Assembly (NCBI GenBank): GCA_049644265.1
Contig: JBARRO010000158.1
Location: forward strand, 1-13,950
Source: JBARRO01 sp049644265
GTDB lineage: Bacteria > Bacteroidota > Ignavibacteria > UBA10030
Length of the DNA stretch: 13,950 nucleotides
Direction: 5' to 3'
Shown: one piece after another, positions 1 to 7,795 of the stretch
How positions within the stretch are numbered: the first letter of the stretch is position 1
Layout of the letters: each line of letters starts with the position of its first letter
Notes under the pieces: model-generated
The model's database searches: none
What the model saw: the letters and a program-made list of their open reading frames with translations, nothing else
What the model was told of the DNA's origin: nothing
Program-made: the position numbers and the translations under genes

Positions 1-1
1 G

Positions 2-220
2 GAGACAACAATTTCCTTCCGCGTGCCGACTCAATCTTCTGTGTCATTGAAAGTCTTTGACTCGCTGGGCAGAGAAGTGGCGGCTCTCCTCTCCGAACAG
101 TTGTCTGCCGGAACCTACGAGCGGCAATGGGACGCCACAGGTTTGGGAAGTGGAGTGTACTTCTATCAGTTGTGCGCAGGGTCATTCGTAGAAACGAAAA
201 AACTTCTGCTGCTCAAGTAG
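2..220 (+). CDS. T9SS-secreted protein, C-terminal fragment (type A sorting domain)
   Basis: This is the 3' end of a gene that begins outside the window; 72 residues are readable in frame from base 2 to the TAG at 218-220. Everything visible is a Por secretion system (type IX) C-terminal sorting domain: TTISFRVP, then VSLKVFDSLGREVAALL, then AGTYERQWDATGL, then SGVYFYQL and the terminal KKLLLLK. In the family this domain directs cargo across the outer membrane and is usually cleaved, so the protein is probably secreted or surface-attached. The catalytic or structural part lies upstream and cannot be judged. A GTG at 23 is in frame but is certainly internal, because the conserved motif begins before it. 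No terminator follows. Confidence 0.93.
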   Translation, partial: ETTISFRVPTQSSVSLKVFDSLGREVAALLSEQLSAGTYERQWDATGLGSGVYFYQLCAGSFVETKKLLLLK

Positions 221-426
221 ATGTCAAAGCGCGAACTTGTGAAGTTCAACAAGAGCTGCGACACAAACGCAGATTCAATTGTCTTCATGGTAAACATGGG
301 TTCATCCATTGCTCTACAGGAAGTGAAGGCTCACCCATCGTTCCCGCCGAACAGATGGAGCCTTTCTCCCAAAACTTGGCTATCGCAAGAACTGACACAG
401 GAGTTTTCCCCAGACCACACATTGCC

Positions 427-1215
427 ATGAGTCGCAGGGCATTCATAGTACCCCTCATCGTTCTCTCGATGTTTCTTGCCTGCAAGGAGCCAACGGAGAT
501 CGCCGGGATCCCCGACCGGATGGAGGGCGCCGCCTTTGTGGTGGATATGTTCCGGGTGGCCGTTTCCTACGATCCGAAGCCCAGAGTTGAAGGCACGGTG
601 GTTTTCCATTTCGAAAAACAGTACGGAACTGTCGTATCGATGTTGTTTGCCGTTGATAGCGCGGAGCTTGCCCCCATACCCGTCGCGTCGTCGCTGCAGC
701 CGGACCTCCAATACCGATGGGAACCGCTCCTGAGTGTGCCTCAGCATCAGGGACAATACGACAGCGTCAAAGTCCTGGCAGCTCTTGCCGGCATGATTCT
801 GGATCCCAACGGATCGATTTCTCAGCGGAAGCCTTTTGCGTGGAAAGACAGCGTGTGGGTCTTTCCCAAAGTAGGCTCGTTCGTGGTCGACACGTTCCGG
901 GCCGTGCTGGCCTACGAGCCGGATCCCTCGGTCAAGGCAGCGATCTTCTACCATTTTGAGGAATGGCCGGCGTCAATCGAGTATCTACGGATTGACGTTC
1001 AGAGCTCAGAAGTCATGACCGTCATCGACGGGTCGCACCAGTATCCTGGTATTCAGTACAAATGGCTCCCATCCATGCGCGTCCTGAATCCGCCTGGCCC
1101 AACTGACAGCGTTCGAGTCTGGGTGAACATATCCGGCAAACTGCTCGCCCCGGGAGTATCCTACCTCGACCAGGAGCGGTTTGAATGGAAGGATAGCCTC
1201 TGGATTTTACCATGA
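427..1215 (+). CDS. Lipoprotein with two tandem copies of an unknown ~110-residue domain
   Basis: This predicts 262 residues. I chose the ATG at 427 because it gives a compact lipoprotein signal: basic SRR, a hydrophobic stretch IVPLIVLSMFLA, then Cys19. In-frame starts further upstream would bury that signal. The mature part is an internal duplication. Residues ~35-147 contain FVVDMFRVAVSYDPKP, a VFHFE segment, LQYRWEPLLSV, YDSVKV, then FAWKDSVWVFP. Residues ~150-262 contain FVVDTFRAVLAYEPDP, FYHFEEW, IQYKWLPSMRV, TDSVRV, then FEWKDSLWILP. The spacing is conserved, so this is a true repeat, perhaps a beta-sandwich module (inference). I do not recognise the family. It should be anchored in the outer or inner membrane through Cys19. 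No Shine-Dalgarno is obvious, which is common in this group. Confidence 0.8.
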   Translation: MSRRAFIVPLIVLSMFLACKEPTEIAGIPDRMEGAAFVVDMFRVAVSYDPKPRVEGTVVFHFEKQYGTVVSMLFAVDSAELAPIPVASSLQPDLQYRWEPLLSVPQHQGQYDSVKVLAALAGMILDPNGSISQRKPFAWKDSVWVFPKVGSFVVDTFRAVLAYEPDPSVKAAIFYHFEEWPASIEYLRIDVQSSEVMTVIDGSHQYPGIQYKWLPSMRVLNPPGPTDSVRVWVNISGKLLAPGVSYLDQERFEWKDSLWILP

Positions 1216-1252
1216 ACCAGACTTTCTTTGAAATCGGGTTTGATACAAACAA

Positions 1253-1259
1253 AAGGAGG
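1253..1259 (+). promoter_or_regulatory. Strong Shine-Dalgarno AAGGAGG
   Basis: AAGGAGG stands 5 nt before the ATG at 1265. It is the best ribosome binding site in the window and settles the start of the small membrane protein. Confidence 0.8.
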
Positions 1260-1264
1260 ACATA

Positions 1265-1471
1265 ATGTCTGAGGACAACAACAAGCGCTTTCGGGGGCGA
1301 GGAATGAACGGTGGTATGTCGGGTGGCATCTACGGTCTGGCATTCATCGGCGCATTAGTCTATTACATCCAAACGGCAACAACATTCTGGGTTGGCGTTC
1401 TTGGGTTTTTCAAAGCCCTCGTTTGGCCCGCCGTGCTGATGTATAAGCTGTTGGAATATTTGAAAATGTAA
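1265..1471 (+). CDS. Small two-helix membrane protein
   Basis: This is a 68-residue protein. A polar, glycine-rich N-terminus (residues 1-20, with RFRGRGMNGGMSGG) is followed by two hydrophobic segments: ~20-38 (IYGLAFIGALVYYIQTA) and ~40-63 (FWVGVLGFFKALVWPAVLMYKLL). The FWVGVLGFFKALVWPA run resembles small conserved bacterial membrane proteins of unknown function that I have met in several phyla, so this is likely a real, widespread gene rather than a chance frame. It lies 49 nt after the duplicated-domain lipoprotein on the same strand, but its own strong ribosome site suggests higher translation than its neighbour. Function is unknown. Confidence 0.85.
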   Translation: MSEDNNKRFRGRGMNGGMSGGIYGLAFIGALVYYIQTATTFWVGVLGFFKALVWPAVLMYKLLEYLKM

Positions 1472-1700
1472 TACCTTGTTTGAATTCGAGGTGGGTTAAG
1501 TACCGGCACCGCTTTTGGCGAAACTGCTGCCGTTAGAGTGCATACTATTTTAGTTTTCAAACACGTTTATTGACGGAGCAACATCATGATCGATAAGACG
1601 ATCGCCAACACTCTCCGACGGATAGATACTATCAGCCTTTGCTCATTGGACTAAAGTAAGGAGTGCGACCGAATCGCCTCTTACTCAGGAAAACGAATAC

Positions 1701-1868
1701 ATGTACACCAAATCTCAAAAACTCCTTTTGCTTTTCCTTTTTCTTACGTGCCCCGGAATTGCAGTGTCTCAAATGGACACTCTAAGAACCACAATCGGGC
1801 GACGATATTTCCAATGCGATCGAAGAATGAACCAGGCCAACCAGATCAAAAAGGTGTTCACTTTGTAA
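1701..1868 (+). CDS. 55-residue secreted mini-protein, possibly a truncated gene
   Basis: The frame runs ATG at 1701 to TAA at 1866-1868. It starts with a convincing Sec signal peptide: MYTKSQK, then LLLLFLFLTCPGIAVSQ, with probable cleavage near residue 24. The mature part is only ~31 residues (TLRTTIGRRYFQ..., RMNQANQIKKVF). The pattern GRRYFQ-x(5)-MN-x-ANQIKKV looks like the first strands of exported proteins whose bodies are far longer, so this may be the surviving front end of a decayed gene (inference). It ends 9 nt before the next lipoprotein start and may be co-transcribed with it. The next gene has its own signal peptide, so a simple frameshift joining the two is unlikely. Confidence 0.5.
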   Translation: MYTKSQKLLLLFLFLTCPGIAVSQMDTLRTTIGRRYFQCDRRMNQANQIKKVFTL

Positions 1869-1877
1869 GAGGCTCTT

Positions 1878-2612
1878 ATGAAATCCCCGATACTTCTCAT
1901 TCTTTCCGTTGCTGTTCTGTTCTCCTGCAAAAAAAATGATCCCGTAAGCCCGGAACCACCCCTGAAGACTATTGTTGTAAGCGCCTATGGAGAAGCTCTT
2001 GATAGTCTGTACTTCAAGATGTGGTCTGACAGTTCCTGGTCAAAATACGGCGGGACGGTTGTTATCAGCGGAGCTTTGTATGCTATTGAAGTCACGAACG
2101 ACGGCTACGAGTCCTACTACAGTGAGACCGGATTTGCAGGATTCAAAGCAGCCGGTGATGTTCCGATCCTGTTCGACAAACCCATGACAAATCTTCCCGA
2201 TACCCTTGCGTTCGGAGAAGCCTATACACGACAGACAACATTCAGTTACCGGGGGTACCCCTTTACCATGGCCAACGAACAAACTCTTGTGGACACTGTC
2301 AGCGTTTCTGTCCCCTTTGGGCTATTCAATCCGTGTTTGCACTTCACTTCCAAAGTGACCGTCTCAGCAAACGGTCAATCAGAAGTTCAGAATATTGAAT
2401 TCTGGATTGCGCGCGGACCCGGCACCATCAAACAGGCTTCCGGCACCTTATCAGTTGTCATGGTCAGGGGAATTGTCAACGGCCAGGGGTGGGGGATGGC
2501 GGATCCGGGAACCGGCAGACTTGAGATAAAGCAGCCCGACGTTTTGCTGAGATTTGCGACACGCGGAATTCTTGCCGCCCACCATGCAAGGTTAACGGAG
2601 AACCAACGGTGA
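1878..2612 (+). CDS. Lipoprotein of unknown family
   Basis: This is a 244-residue protein. Its N-terminus, MKSPILLILSVAVLFSC followed by KKND, is a textbook lipoprotein signal with Cys17, and a proline-rich stretch (PVSPEPP) follows as a tether. The mature region is beta-rich in character (TIVVSAYGEALDSLYFKMWSD, GTVVISGALYAIEV, VSVSVPFGLF, KVTVSANGQSEVQNIEFWIARGPG), suggesting a beta-sandwich domain. I see no catalytic motif and do not recognise the family. The stop overlaps the GTG start of the TonB-C gene (GTGA, 2609-2612), so the two are very probably translated in tandem and work together. AGAGG just upstream (1868-1872) may act as a weak ribosome site. Confidence 0.82.
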   Translation: MKSPILLILSVAVLFSCKKNDPVSPEPPLKTIVVSAYGEALDSLYFKMWSDSSWSKYGGTVVISGALYAIEVTNDGYESYYSETGFAGFKAAGDVPILFDKPMTNLPDTLAFGEAYTRQTTFSYRGYPFTMANEQTLVDTVSVSVPFGLFNPCLHFTSKVTVSANGQSEVQNIEFWIARGPGTIKQASGTLSVVMVRGIVNGQGWGMADPGTGRLEIKQPDVLLRFATRGILAAHHARLTENQR

Positions 2613-3373
2613 GAACAAATTTCCTGGTCGCCGGCTTTCTATTCGAGTCGATTTGTTTCAGCCAAAGTCAGGTTGGGACATCGGCAACAAGTCAGGTAAC
2701 CAACGATGATCTGGCCAAGATCCAATTTGACTTCGCGTCTGGTACTAAAGTGATTTTCGCTGCAAAAGACACATCAAAACCGGACACCATTGCAGTCATG
2801 TTCTGCTCCGTGAATTCAGCTAGTCTCGACGAAGTCTTAATTCATGTAGATACAGGATCTGACATCCGTTTTTCCCGCGATTCGCGTTCGCAGTTCTCAG
2901 GGTCGGCTGGGGATTCTGTCCTGGTGTTTACGGTCAAGTTGGATTGGGCAAAGTTTGAAAACCTGTGTGACTTCAAGATAATTCGCATTCGGGCTGGGTC
3001 CAGATTTTATATATTGGATCAAAGCATGCGAAAAACCCTTGATCGGTTTCACCAGCATTTCTTGGACCCACAGAATGTGGGACCAGAGGACTATGACAAG
3101 GCGCCTGAAGTTTTGAGCAAAACTGAACCCATTTATCCTCAACCAGCATTGCGCGCCGGTTTGGAGGGCACTGTGGTGTTAAAGGTCTGGGTCAACAGCC
3201 AAGGAGAAATTCATAAGATTGTGGTCCTCAAGACGGATGCTGAGATTTTTAATCAGGCTGCAGTTGACGCGGCAGGCAAATGGACCTTTGCTCCCGCCTA
3301 CCTACGAGGGAAACCTATCTCGGTATGGGTGACGATTCCATTCCTGTTTAGATTGGGCGAGCATTCACACTAA
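2609..3373 (+). CDS. Secreted protein with TonB C-terminal domain
   Basis: This predicts 254 residues from a GTG that overlaps the preceding stop by 4 nt. The C-terminal part (~166-248) is a clear TonB_C domain: EPIYPQPALRAGLEGTVVL, WVNSQGEI, FNQAAVDAAGKWTFAPA, then GKPISVWVTIPFLF. In TonB this fold contacts the TonB box of outer-membrane receptors. Here the N-terminus is a short signal-like segment (NFLVAGFLFESICFSQSQ) followed by a ~140-residue unfamiliar region, not a membrane helix plus Pro/Lys-rich spacer as in a true energy transducer. The usual ExbB/ExbD partners are absent from the window. It is therefore more likely a periplasmic or outer-membrane-associated protein that borrowed the fold than a complete TonB. 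If the short signal is instead uncleaved, it could be an anchor. Confidence 0.82.
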   Translation: MRTNFLVAGFLFESICFSQSQVGTSATSQVTNDDLAKIQFDFASGTKVIFAAKDTSKPDTIAVMFCSVNSASLDEVLIHVDTGSDIRFSRDSRSQFSGSAGDSVLVFTVKLDWAKFENLCDFKIIRIRAGSRFYILDQSMRKTLDRFHQHFLDPQNVGPEDYDKAPEVLSKTEPIYPQPALRAGLEGTVVLKVWVNSQGEIHKIVVLKTDAEIFNQAAVDAAGKWTFAPAYLRGKPISVWVTIPFLFRLGEHSH

Positions 3374-3412
3374 CTTCCGTGCTGGAGTATCATTTGGTCA
3401 GTGATTGAGAAT

Positions 3413-5248
3413 ATGAATACTGTCAAGATTCTCCTTTTGGCGACTTCCATAACGCTGGTTTTTCAATCCTGTGAGAAGAACGAGACTCTTTCAGGTCCGG
3501 ACAAGCCAGTGGATTGGACCCATACAGGAGGTCCCTATGGCGGGCATGTCAACGCACTGTTTACGAATGGGACAACAATCTTTGCGGGTTTGGAAGACGC
3601 CGGGGTCTACATTTCTACCAATAAGGGTCTGAATTGGAATGTCTCGGGGTTGACAGGTGTCTCCGCCCGTTCGTTCGTCGCAAACGGAACCAACGTCTAT
3701 GCAGGAACTCATGGGGGAGGCGTGTTTCGAACGACAAACGGCGGTGCAACCTGGACACCCCTTGGGACCGGAATTCCATACTCGTACATCAACGCCCTCG
3801 CCTGCATTCCCAATCCTGCTGGCGATTCAATCCTATTCGCGGGAATGTGGGACTATGGCATTTACCGTTCGTCGAACAACGGAACGACTTGGCAGCAAGC
3901 CAATTCAGGTCTCACGAGACCCTTTGTCTATTGTTTCGCTGTCCGGGGAACAAACCTCTTTGTCGGAACAAACGGAGGCGGTGCGTTCCTCTCAACCGAT
4001 TACGGTTCCAGTTGGAACCCTGCCAACGACGGAATGACGTACACTAACATCACTTCGATTGTATCTGTCGGGACAGACCTTTTCGCGGCCAGCGAGGGCG
4101 GTGGAATCTACCGTTCGACAAACGGAGGGGCTGCGTGGAACGCTTACAATTCAGGATTGACCAATAAGCTCGTTTTCTCGTTAACTGCGTTTGAAGAAAC
4201 CCTGTTTGCGGGGACCGAGGGAGGTCATATTTTCGCTTCTCCAACCAACGGATCCGGTTGGACGGAAGTTAGTTCAGGACTGACCAGCACTCGCGTCAAT
4301 GCAGTTGCATCGATCGGAGCAACCGTCGTTGCGGGCACGGACGGTGGAGGCGTTTTACTCTCCACAAATAAGGGTGCTGCCTGGATAGAAACCAGTACGG
4401 GACTAGTCCAAAGCAACATCAATGCTCTGGTCACTCGTGGGACAAACCTGTACGCAGGCACCTATGACGGGGGCGTTTATCTTTCTGCGGACGAAGGGGC
4501 AACCTGGAAAGGAATGAATGCGGGACTGAATTTCCCCGGTGTTTCCTCGTTTGCTGTCACCAGTAAGTACCTTCTCGCTGGCACCTATCTTGGCGGCGTT
4601 TACCGTTCGACAAACAACGGCGCATCCTGGGTAGAGGCGAATTCTGGCCTCAACGGTGCCCGCATATGGTCAATGTTAACAGTCTCGAACGCGGCGAATG
4701 GGATGGATATCTATGCAGGAAGCGCCGCAGCAGTCTTTCTCTCAACCGACAACGGCGCATCCTGGGCCCAAACCGGGAGCGGGATTTCCACTGATATCGT
4801 TTTTTCTCTTGCTTCACGTTTCAACGCCGAGGGAAAACTTGTTCTATTTGCAGGAACGAGCGGAGGAGTTTATGTTTCAACGAATGGTGGTTCGAGTTGG
4901 ACGATGAGCAGTCTGGGAGCTACGAATGTCAGCTCGGTCTTGGTCTTGGGGACCGATGTATTTGCTGGCAGTTTGGCTGGGGTCTCTTTGTCCGGTGACG
5001 ACGGGAAGACGTGGGGTTCAATCAGTTCCGGATTGCCAAGGAATGGTGTGGCCTGCCTTGCTGCAAACGGTGCAACGCTTTATGCCGGCACGTACGGTGG
5101 TGGTGTGTTTTGCTCAACGGACAACGGCGAGTCCTGGTCGTCGTACAACGCCGGACTGACCGGCAAGGATGTCCGATGTTTCACGATCAATGGGGCGACA
5201 ATTTATGCTGGCACCTGGTACACCTCTGTGTGGAGAAGATATTTCTGA
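3413..5248 (+). CDS. Large beta-propeller lipoprotein with Asp-box (BNR-like) repeats
   Basis: This predicts 611 residues. The ATG at 3413 is preferred over the in-frame GTG at 3401 because it opens directly into a lipoprotein signal ending LVFQSC (Cys20). The rest is a ladder of ~41-residue repeats, each with [VI]xxLxxxGTxLYAGTxGGGVYxSTDxGxxW. Asp-box motifs (S-T-N/D-x-G-x-x-W) occur 13 times, from STNKGLNW at residues 68-75 to STDNGESW near the C-terminus. A final half repeat ends TIYAGTWYTSVWRRYF. Such repeats fold as beta-propellers in sialidase/BNR, Vps10/sortilin and YCF48-like proteins. The catalytic Arg triad and FRIP motif of sialidases are not seen, so a binding or scaffold role on the cell surface is more likely than an enzyme. 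It begins ~40 nt after the TonB-C gene, probably in the same operon. Confidence 0.9.
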   Translation: MNTVKILLLATSITLVFQSCEKNETLSGPDKPVDWTHTGGPYGGHVNALFTNGTTIFAGLEDAGVYISTNKGLNWNVSGLTGVSARSFVANGTNVYAGTHGGGVFRTTNGGATWTPLGTGIPYSYINALACIPNPAGDSILFAGMWDYGIYRSSNNGTTWQQANSGLTRPFVYCFAVRGTNLFVGTNGGGAFLSTDYGSSWNPANDGMTYTNITSIVSVGTDLFAASEGGGIYRSTNGGAAWNAYNSGLTNKLVFSLTAFEETLFAGTEGGHIFASPTNGSGWTEVSSGLTSTRVNAVASIGATVVAGTDGGGVLLSTNKGAAWIETSTGLVQSNINALVTRGTNLYAGTYDGGVYLSADEGATWKGMNAGLNFPGVSSFAVTSKYLLAGTYLGGVYRSTNNGASWVEANSGLNGARIWSMLTVSNAANGMDIYAGSAAAVFLSTDNGASWAQTGSGISTDIVFSLASRFNAEGKLVLFAGTSGGVYVSTNGGSSWTMSSLGATNVSSVLVLGTDVFAGSLAGVSLSGDDGKTWGSISSGLPRNGVACLAANGATLYAGTYGGGVFCSTDNGESWSSYNAGLTGKDVRCFTINGATIYAGTWYTSVWRRYF

Positions 5249-5354
5249 TAGGCGCAACGTCGGTTCAGGAACCGGTGAAGCGGGGCGATGAAAACAAACG
5301 TGGCGCCGTGAAAGATGCCGGCGGCACGACGTGGCGGATTGCCACAAAAATAGA

Positions 5355-5468
5355 ATGACTTGTCGTGTCATGGAGAGAACTCTCAACCACGTCATCATGT
5401 TATTCTGCTGCGGTTGTCTTCTGTCCTCCATGAGTTGCGGTGATTTTCTGACAAATACGCGGGCCTAG
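5355..5468 (+). CDS. Lipoprotein-signal stub (37 residues), possible remnant
   Basis: This short frame encodes MTCRVMERTLNHVIMLFCC, then GCLLSSMSCGDFLTNTRA and a TAG. An internal ATG at 5370 is an equally good start. The segment VIMLFCCGCLLSSMSC is a plausible lipoprotein signal with a lipobox-like SMSC, but only ~9 residues follow the cysteine. It could be a tiny lipoprotein, the front end of a broken lipoprotein gene, or chance. Nothing downstream continues it in another frame: the sequence runs into a hairpin and the VOC gene. Confidence 0.28.
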   Translation: MTCRVMERTLNHVIMLFCCGCLLSSMSCGDFLTNTRA

Positions 5469-5481
5469 GAATCACCGTTAG

Positions 5482-5502
5482 CCCACAACTTCCAGTTGTG
5501 GG
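5482..5502. repeat. Perfect 9-bp inverted repeat (REP-like hairpin)
   Basis: CCCACAACT (5482-5490), loop TCC, AGTTGTGGG (5494-5502). No T-run follows on either strand, so it is not a standard intrinsic terminator. It sits 27 nt before the VOC gene start. Its compact shape resembles REP palindromes mobilised by RAYT transposases, but only one copy occurs here. A GTG inside the right arm is in frame with the VOC gene but is not a likely start. Confidence 0.6.
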
Positions 5503-5528
5503 TCAACCAGAATACCGGAGTAACCACC

Positions 5529-5891
5529 ATGGACATCAAATCGCGCGACTCTCATTTCGACTACATCGAGCTGCCCACAAAATCCCGTGAGGGTTTGAAG
5601 AAGGCAAAATCGTTTTATTCGTCCGTCTTTGGCTGGTCCTACAAGGATTGGGGTGATGAGTATGCCGATACTGGTGATAGCGGAATTTCGAGCGGTTTGA
5701 ACGGCGATCCATCGCAGGCACCTCCGCATCCGTTGGTCATCCTCTTTGCACAGAACATAGAGGCAAAGAAAAAGGAAATCGTCGTAGCGGGCGGAAAAAT
5801 CACCCGTGACATCTTTGCATTTCCGGGCGGGCGTCGTTTTCATTTCACAGACCCGACCGGAAATGAACTCGGAATATGGTCTGACAAATAG
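5529..5891 (+). CDS. VOC-family (glyoxalase/bleomycin-resistance fold) protein
   Basis: This is a 120-residue, single-module VOC protein. Visible elements are the first strand FDYIELPT, the helix EGLKKAKSFYSSVFGWSYKDWG typical of the COG3324-like branch (xxFYxxvFGW), the strand PLVILFA, the NIEAKKKEIVVAGGKI segment and the closing RRFHFTDPTGNELGIW, which keeps the conserved metal-ligand position Glu113. The first-strand metal ligand usually seen as His is not obvious (FDYIEL), so metal binding may be altered. VOC proteins act as dioxygenases, lyases, epimerases or drug-binding proteins; the substrate cannot be told. The start at 5529 gives the normal family N-terminus. The 3' end overlaps the next gene's favoured start by 29 nt. 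Confidence 0.85.
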   Translation: MDIKSRDSHFDYIELPTKSREGLKKAKSFYSSVFGWSYKDWGDEYADTGDSGISSGLNGDPSQAPPHPLVILFAQNIEAKKKEIVVAGGKITRDIFAFPGGRRFHFTDPTGNELGIWSDK

Positions 5892-6510
5892 CGCATCTTC
5901 CGTGGATCGCATCATCAAACTGGAGCTGTCTGCCAACAGGAAGAAAGTTCTTCTTGCCAATGACCTTGTTCCCGCAATCATTCTTTTGATGACGGGCCTC
6001 CAGTCCGTGAAGTCCGGCACTACGGATGCAGTCACGGTTGTCAATATCGTGTCGGGCGGATTGCTCGTGATCTTCGGCCTGAGAGAATGGCGCTCGCTCA
6101 CGAAACGGGAACACGGCAAAATTCAATGGTATGATTTCGTATCGGGCATCGTCATGATGCTCAATGCCGTAACGATGTATAAATCGTGGAAGGGATTTCA
6201 GCCGGCCTATTTGTACTTCCTCGCCGCGCTGTTGCTCATCCTCAAGGCCCTCTCCATCATAAAGCCGTTGAGTCCTTTCCGTAGACTGACGATATCAGAC
6301 GCCGGGTTTACGCTCAAACTCGGATTGCTATCCACGATCCGCTTTCGATGGGAGGACATCGTTAACCTCAAAATAGCGGACCAAATTCTCCATATCACAA
6401 CGATCCAGGGAGATCGCGAGGTTTCTTTAAAGAGAATTGCAGATACTGAAGAGATGAGCGCCGCTCTTTCCTCGTCAATGCAGACGAGGCGTACAGCGCT
6501 GCAGAAATGA
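5863..6510 (+). CDS. Four-helix membrane protein with C-terminal PH-like domain
   Basis: This predicts 215 residues from the ATG at 5863, inside the end of the VOC gene. A GTG at 5902, 10 nt after the VOC stop, is a good alternative giving 202 residues. Four hydrophobic segments are visible: ~29-49 (VLLANDLVPAIILLMTGL), ~57-73 (VTVVNIVSGGLLVIFGL), ~89-106 (YDFVSGIVMMLNAVTMY) and ~115-134 (AYLYFLAALLLILKALSII). The cytosolic tail (~139-206) reads LTISDAGFTLKL, then IRFRWEDIVNLKIADQILHITT, then REVSLKRI. That strand pattern with a WEDI element is like bacterial PH (bPH) domains. The exact family is not recognised and the function is unknown. The tight spacing suggests one operon with the VOC and DUF2007 genes. 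Confidence 0.8.
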   Translation: MNSEYGLTNSASSVDRIIKLELSANRKKVLLANDLVPAIILLMTGLQSVKSGTTDAVTVVNIVSGGLLVIFGLREWRSLTKREHGKIQWYDFVSGIVMMLNAVTMYKSWKGFQPAYLYFLAALLLILKALSIIKPLSPFRRLTISDAGFTLKLGLLSTIRFRWEDIVNLKIADQILHITTIQGDREVSLKRIADTEEMSAALSSSMQTRRTALQK

Positions 6511-6528
6511 GTTAACAAGGAATGGATT

Positions 6529-6534
6529 GGAGGG
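6529..6534 (+). promoter_or_regulatory. Shine-Dalgarno GGAGGG
   Basis: GGAGGG lies 7 nt before the ATG at 6542. It decides that start over the in-frame TTG at 6527, which overlaps this site. Confidence 0.65.
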
Positions 6535-6541
6535 AACAACC

Positions 6542-6778
6542 ATGCCAACAAAAGATAAGCTTGTGGTAATCAAAACGTTCGGATCAGAAATCGATGCACG
6601 GGTCGCAAAATCACTCCTCGACTCAAAGGGAATCGACTCGATCATTGAGAAAGACGATGTCGGCGGGTTACAGCCGAACTTTCAGCTTACGAGCGGGGTG
6701 AATCTGATCGTCAGAGAGAAGGACAAACAGAAGGCGGTCAGACTGTTGGATTCTACAAAAGGGAATGTGAAACGTTGA
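6542..6778 (+). CDS. DUF2007-type small protein (putative signal-transducing protein)
   Basis: This is a 78-residue ferredoxin-like-fold protein. The sequence LVVIKTFGSEIDARVAKSLLDSKGI..., then IIEKDDVGG, then SGVNLIVREKDKQKAVRLLDS matches the DUF2007 pattern: a strand, a helix EAxxAKxxLexxGI, a DD-GG loop, then a strand xLxV and a helix xxAxxLL. Length is typical. These proteins are predicted signal-transducing or PII-like small domains; no ligand is established. The gene sits 31 nt after the PH-like membrane protein and 23 nt before the DoxX-like protein on the same strand, consistent with an operon. Confidence 0.85.
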   Translation: MPTKDKLVVIKTFGSEIDARVAKSLLDSKGIDSIIEKDDVGGLQPNFQLTSGVNLIVREKDKQKAVRLLDSTKGNVKR

Positions 6779-6788
6779 ACCAAACACA

Positions 6789-6795
6789 AAAGGAG
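6789..6795 (+). promoter_or_regulatory. Shine-Dalgarno AAAGGAG
   Basis: AAAGGAG ends 6 nt before the ATG at 6802 and supports that start over the upstream in-frame TTG at 6775. Confidence 0.65.
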
Positions 6796-6801
6796 CGGTG
6801 C

Positions 6802-7164
6802 ATGGCAAGCCTGTCCCTCCGCCGCAGTTTTGTGATGTTTCACCTTGTCCTCGGCCTCATCATCCTTATGAAAAGCCTGAACACCGTGCTCAACGTTGTC
6901 CAAGGCCACACGACCAATGCTCTGGGCTCACATCTTGCTCTGTTGGCCCTTGTTGAAGCCGTTGCGGCGGTGCTGTTTCTCATCCCCAAGACCCTGAAAG
7001 CTGGCGCATGGGCCCTCATCGTTGTCTTCCTGGTTGCGATGGCAGTCCACGGGATTCAACATGAGCTTGATTTGCTGGTTTTTGCCGCCGGCGTGATGTT
7101 CATACGTGTTCATGGTGCCGCCTACTCGAGAGGCCTGCTGTGGAGTCGGCAAACAGGTGGTTAA
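6802..7164 (+). CDS. Small four-helix membrane protein (DoxX-like)
   Basis: This is a 120-residue protein with four hydrophobic segments: ~11-33 (VMFHLVLGLIILMKSLNTVLNVV), ~45-62 (LALLALVEAVAAVLFLIP), ~67-85 (AGAWALIVVFLVAMAVHGI) and ~90-104 (LDLLVFAAGVMFIRV). Length, helix count and the LVEAVAAVLFLIPKT / VVFLVAMAVH spacing resemble DoxX-like small membrane proteins, but the resemblance is of general architecture and not a sharp motif. No catalytic residues are evident. It closes a four-gene run (VOC, PH-like membrane, DUF2007, this one) with short gaps. Confidence 0.8.
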   Translation: MASLSLRRSFVMFHLVLGLIILMKSLNTVLNVVQGHTTNALGSHLALLALVEAVAAVLFLIPKTLKAGAWALIVVFLVAMAVHGIQHELDLLVFAAGVMFIRVHGAAYSRGLLWSRQTGG

Positions 7165-7179
7165 CGTTCCAACCTGAGG

Positions 7180-7222
7180 CCACAAAAAGTACGTAGAGCC
7201 ACGAAGGACACGAAGGCGCACA
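7180..7222 (+). repeat. Short imperfect repeat of CACGAAGGA type
   Basis: The intergenic stretch holds three related units in tandem: CCACAAAAAG, CCACGAAGGA, CACGAAGG, followed by CGCAC. Sequence of this CACGAAGGACACGAAGG kind recurs in intergenic regions of many unrelated environmental genomes (recollection). Here it sits between the DoxX-like gene and the M23 peptidase gene. A small CACGG/CCGTG hairpin follows near 7242-7256. Confidence 0.45.
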
Positions 7223-7345
7223 ATGAAAATCGCCCGCTTTTTCCACGGAGACGCCGTGAGATAATGACGTGCACTAATGAATCAAAAATAGTATTTTAGC
7301 GGAATCCAGAATCCACATTCCATTTAACCAATCCACGAGACTCTT

Positions 7346-7795
7346 ATGAGAATCTTGTCCATGCTTGTTCTCTCCCTCGTTGTGTTCTCGATTGGGAACT
7401 CGCAAGGGAAGTTCATCTCCCCCATCAAGAACGATGACAATATCTCCAGGAGATTTGGCGAAGTGACGAGCCCCGATCCCGACACCCGAAGGCAACACAG
7501 CAGAATTGACATCGATGTCCCCGTTGGAACACCGGTTCTTGCGGCCTCCGCGGGCAAGGTCATTCAGGCCGAAACAATCAGCAATTACGGTACGGTAGTC
7601 AAAATCCATCACTCCAAAGGAGTGCGGACATTCTACGCACATTTGTCAAAGCTGGCAGTCAAGAAAGGTCAATCTGTTGAGCAGGGAGCAATCATCGCGT
7701 ATTCCGGCGCCTCCACCTCGTCCTCAGCACCACACCTGCACTACGAAGTCTTTGTGAAGGGCCAGAGAGTAGACCCCGGCGCCTATTTGCGTTAG
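7346..7795 (+). CDS. Secreted M23 (LytM) family zinc metallopeptidase
   Basis: This is a 149-residue protein. A signal peptide (residues 1-~20: MRILSMLVLSLVVFSIGNSQ) is followed almost directly by a LytM domain. All metal and catalytic signatures are present: His51-x3-Asp55 (QHSRIDIDVPVGTPV), the AASAGKV strand, His99 in TFYAHLSKL, and His130-x-His132 (APHLHYEVFVKGQRVDPGAYL). It should therefore be an active zinc endopeptidase that cleaves peptide cross-links of peptidoglycan in the periplasm. Unlike EnvC/NlpD-type proteins it has no coiled coil or LysM domain, so it is a minimal single-domain enzyme. It stands alone, ~180 nt after the previous gene and 60 nt before the methyltransferase gene. 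Confidence 0.92.
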   Translation: MRILSMLVLSLVVFSIGNSQGKFISPIKNDDNISRRFGEVTSPDPDTRRQHSRIDIDVPVGTPVLAASAGKVIQAETISNYGTVVKIHHSKGVRTFYAHLSKLAVKKGQSVEQGAIIAYSGASTSSSAPHLHYEVFVKGQRVDPGAYLR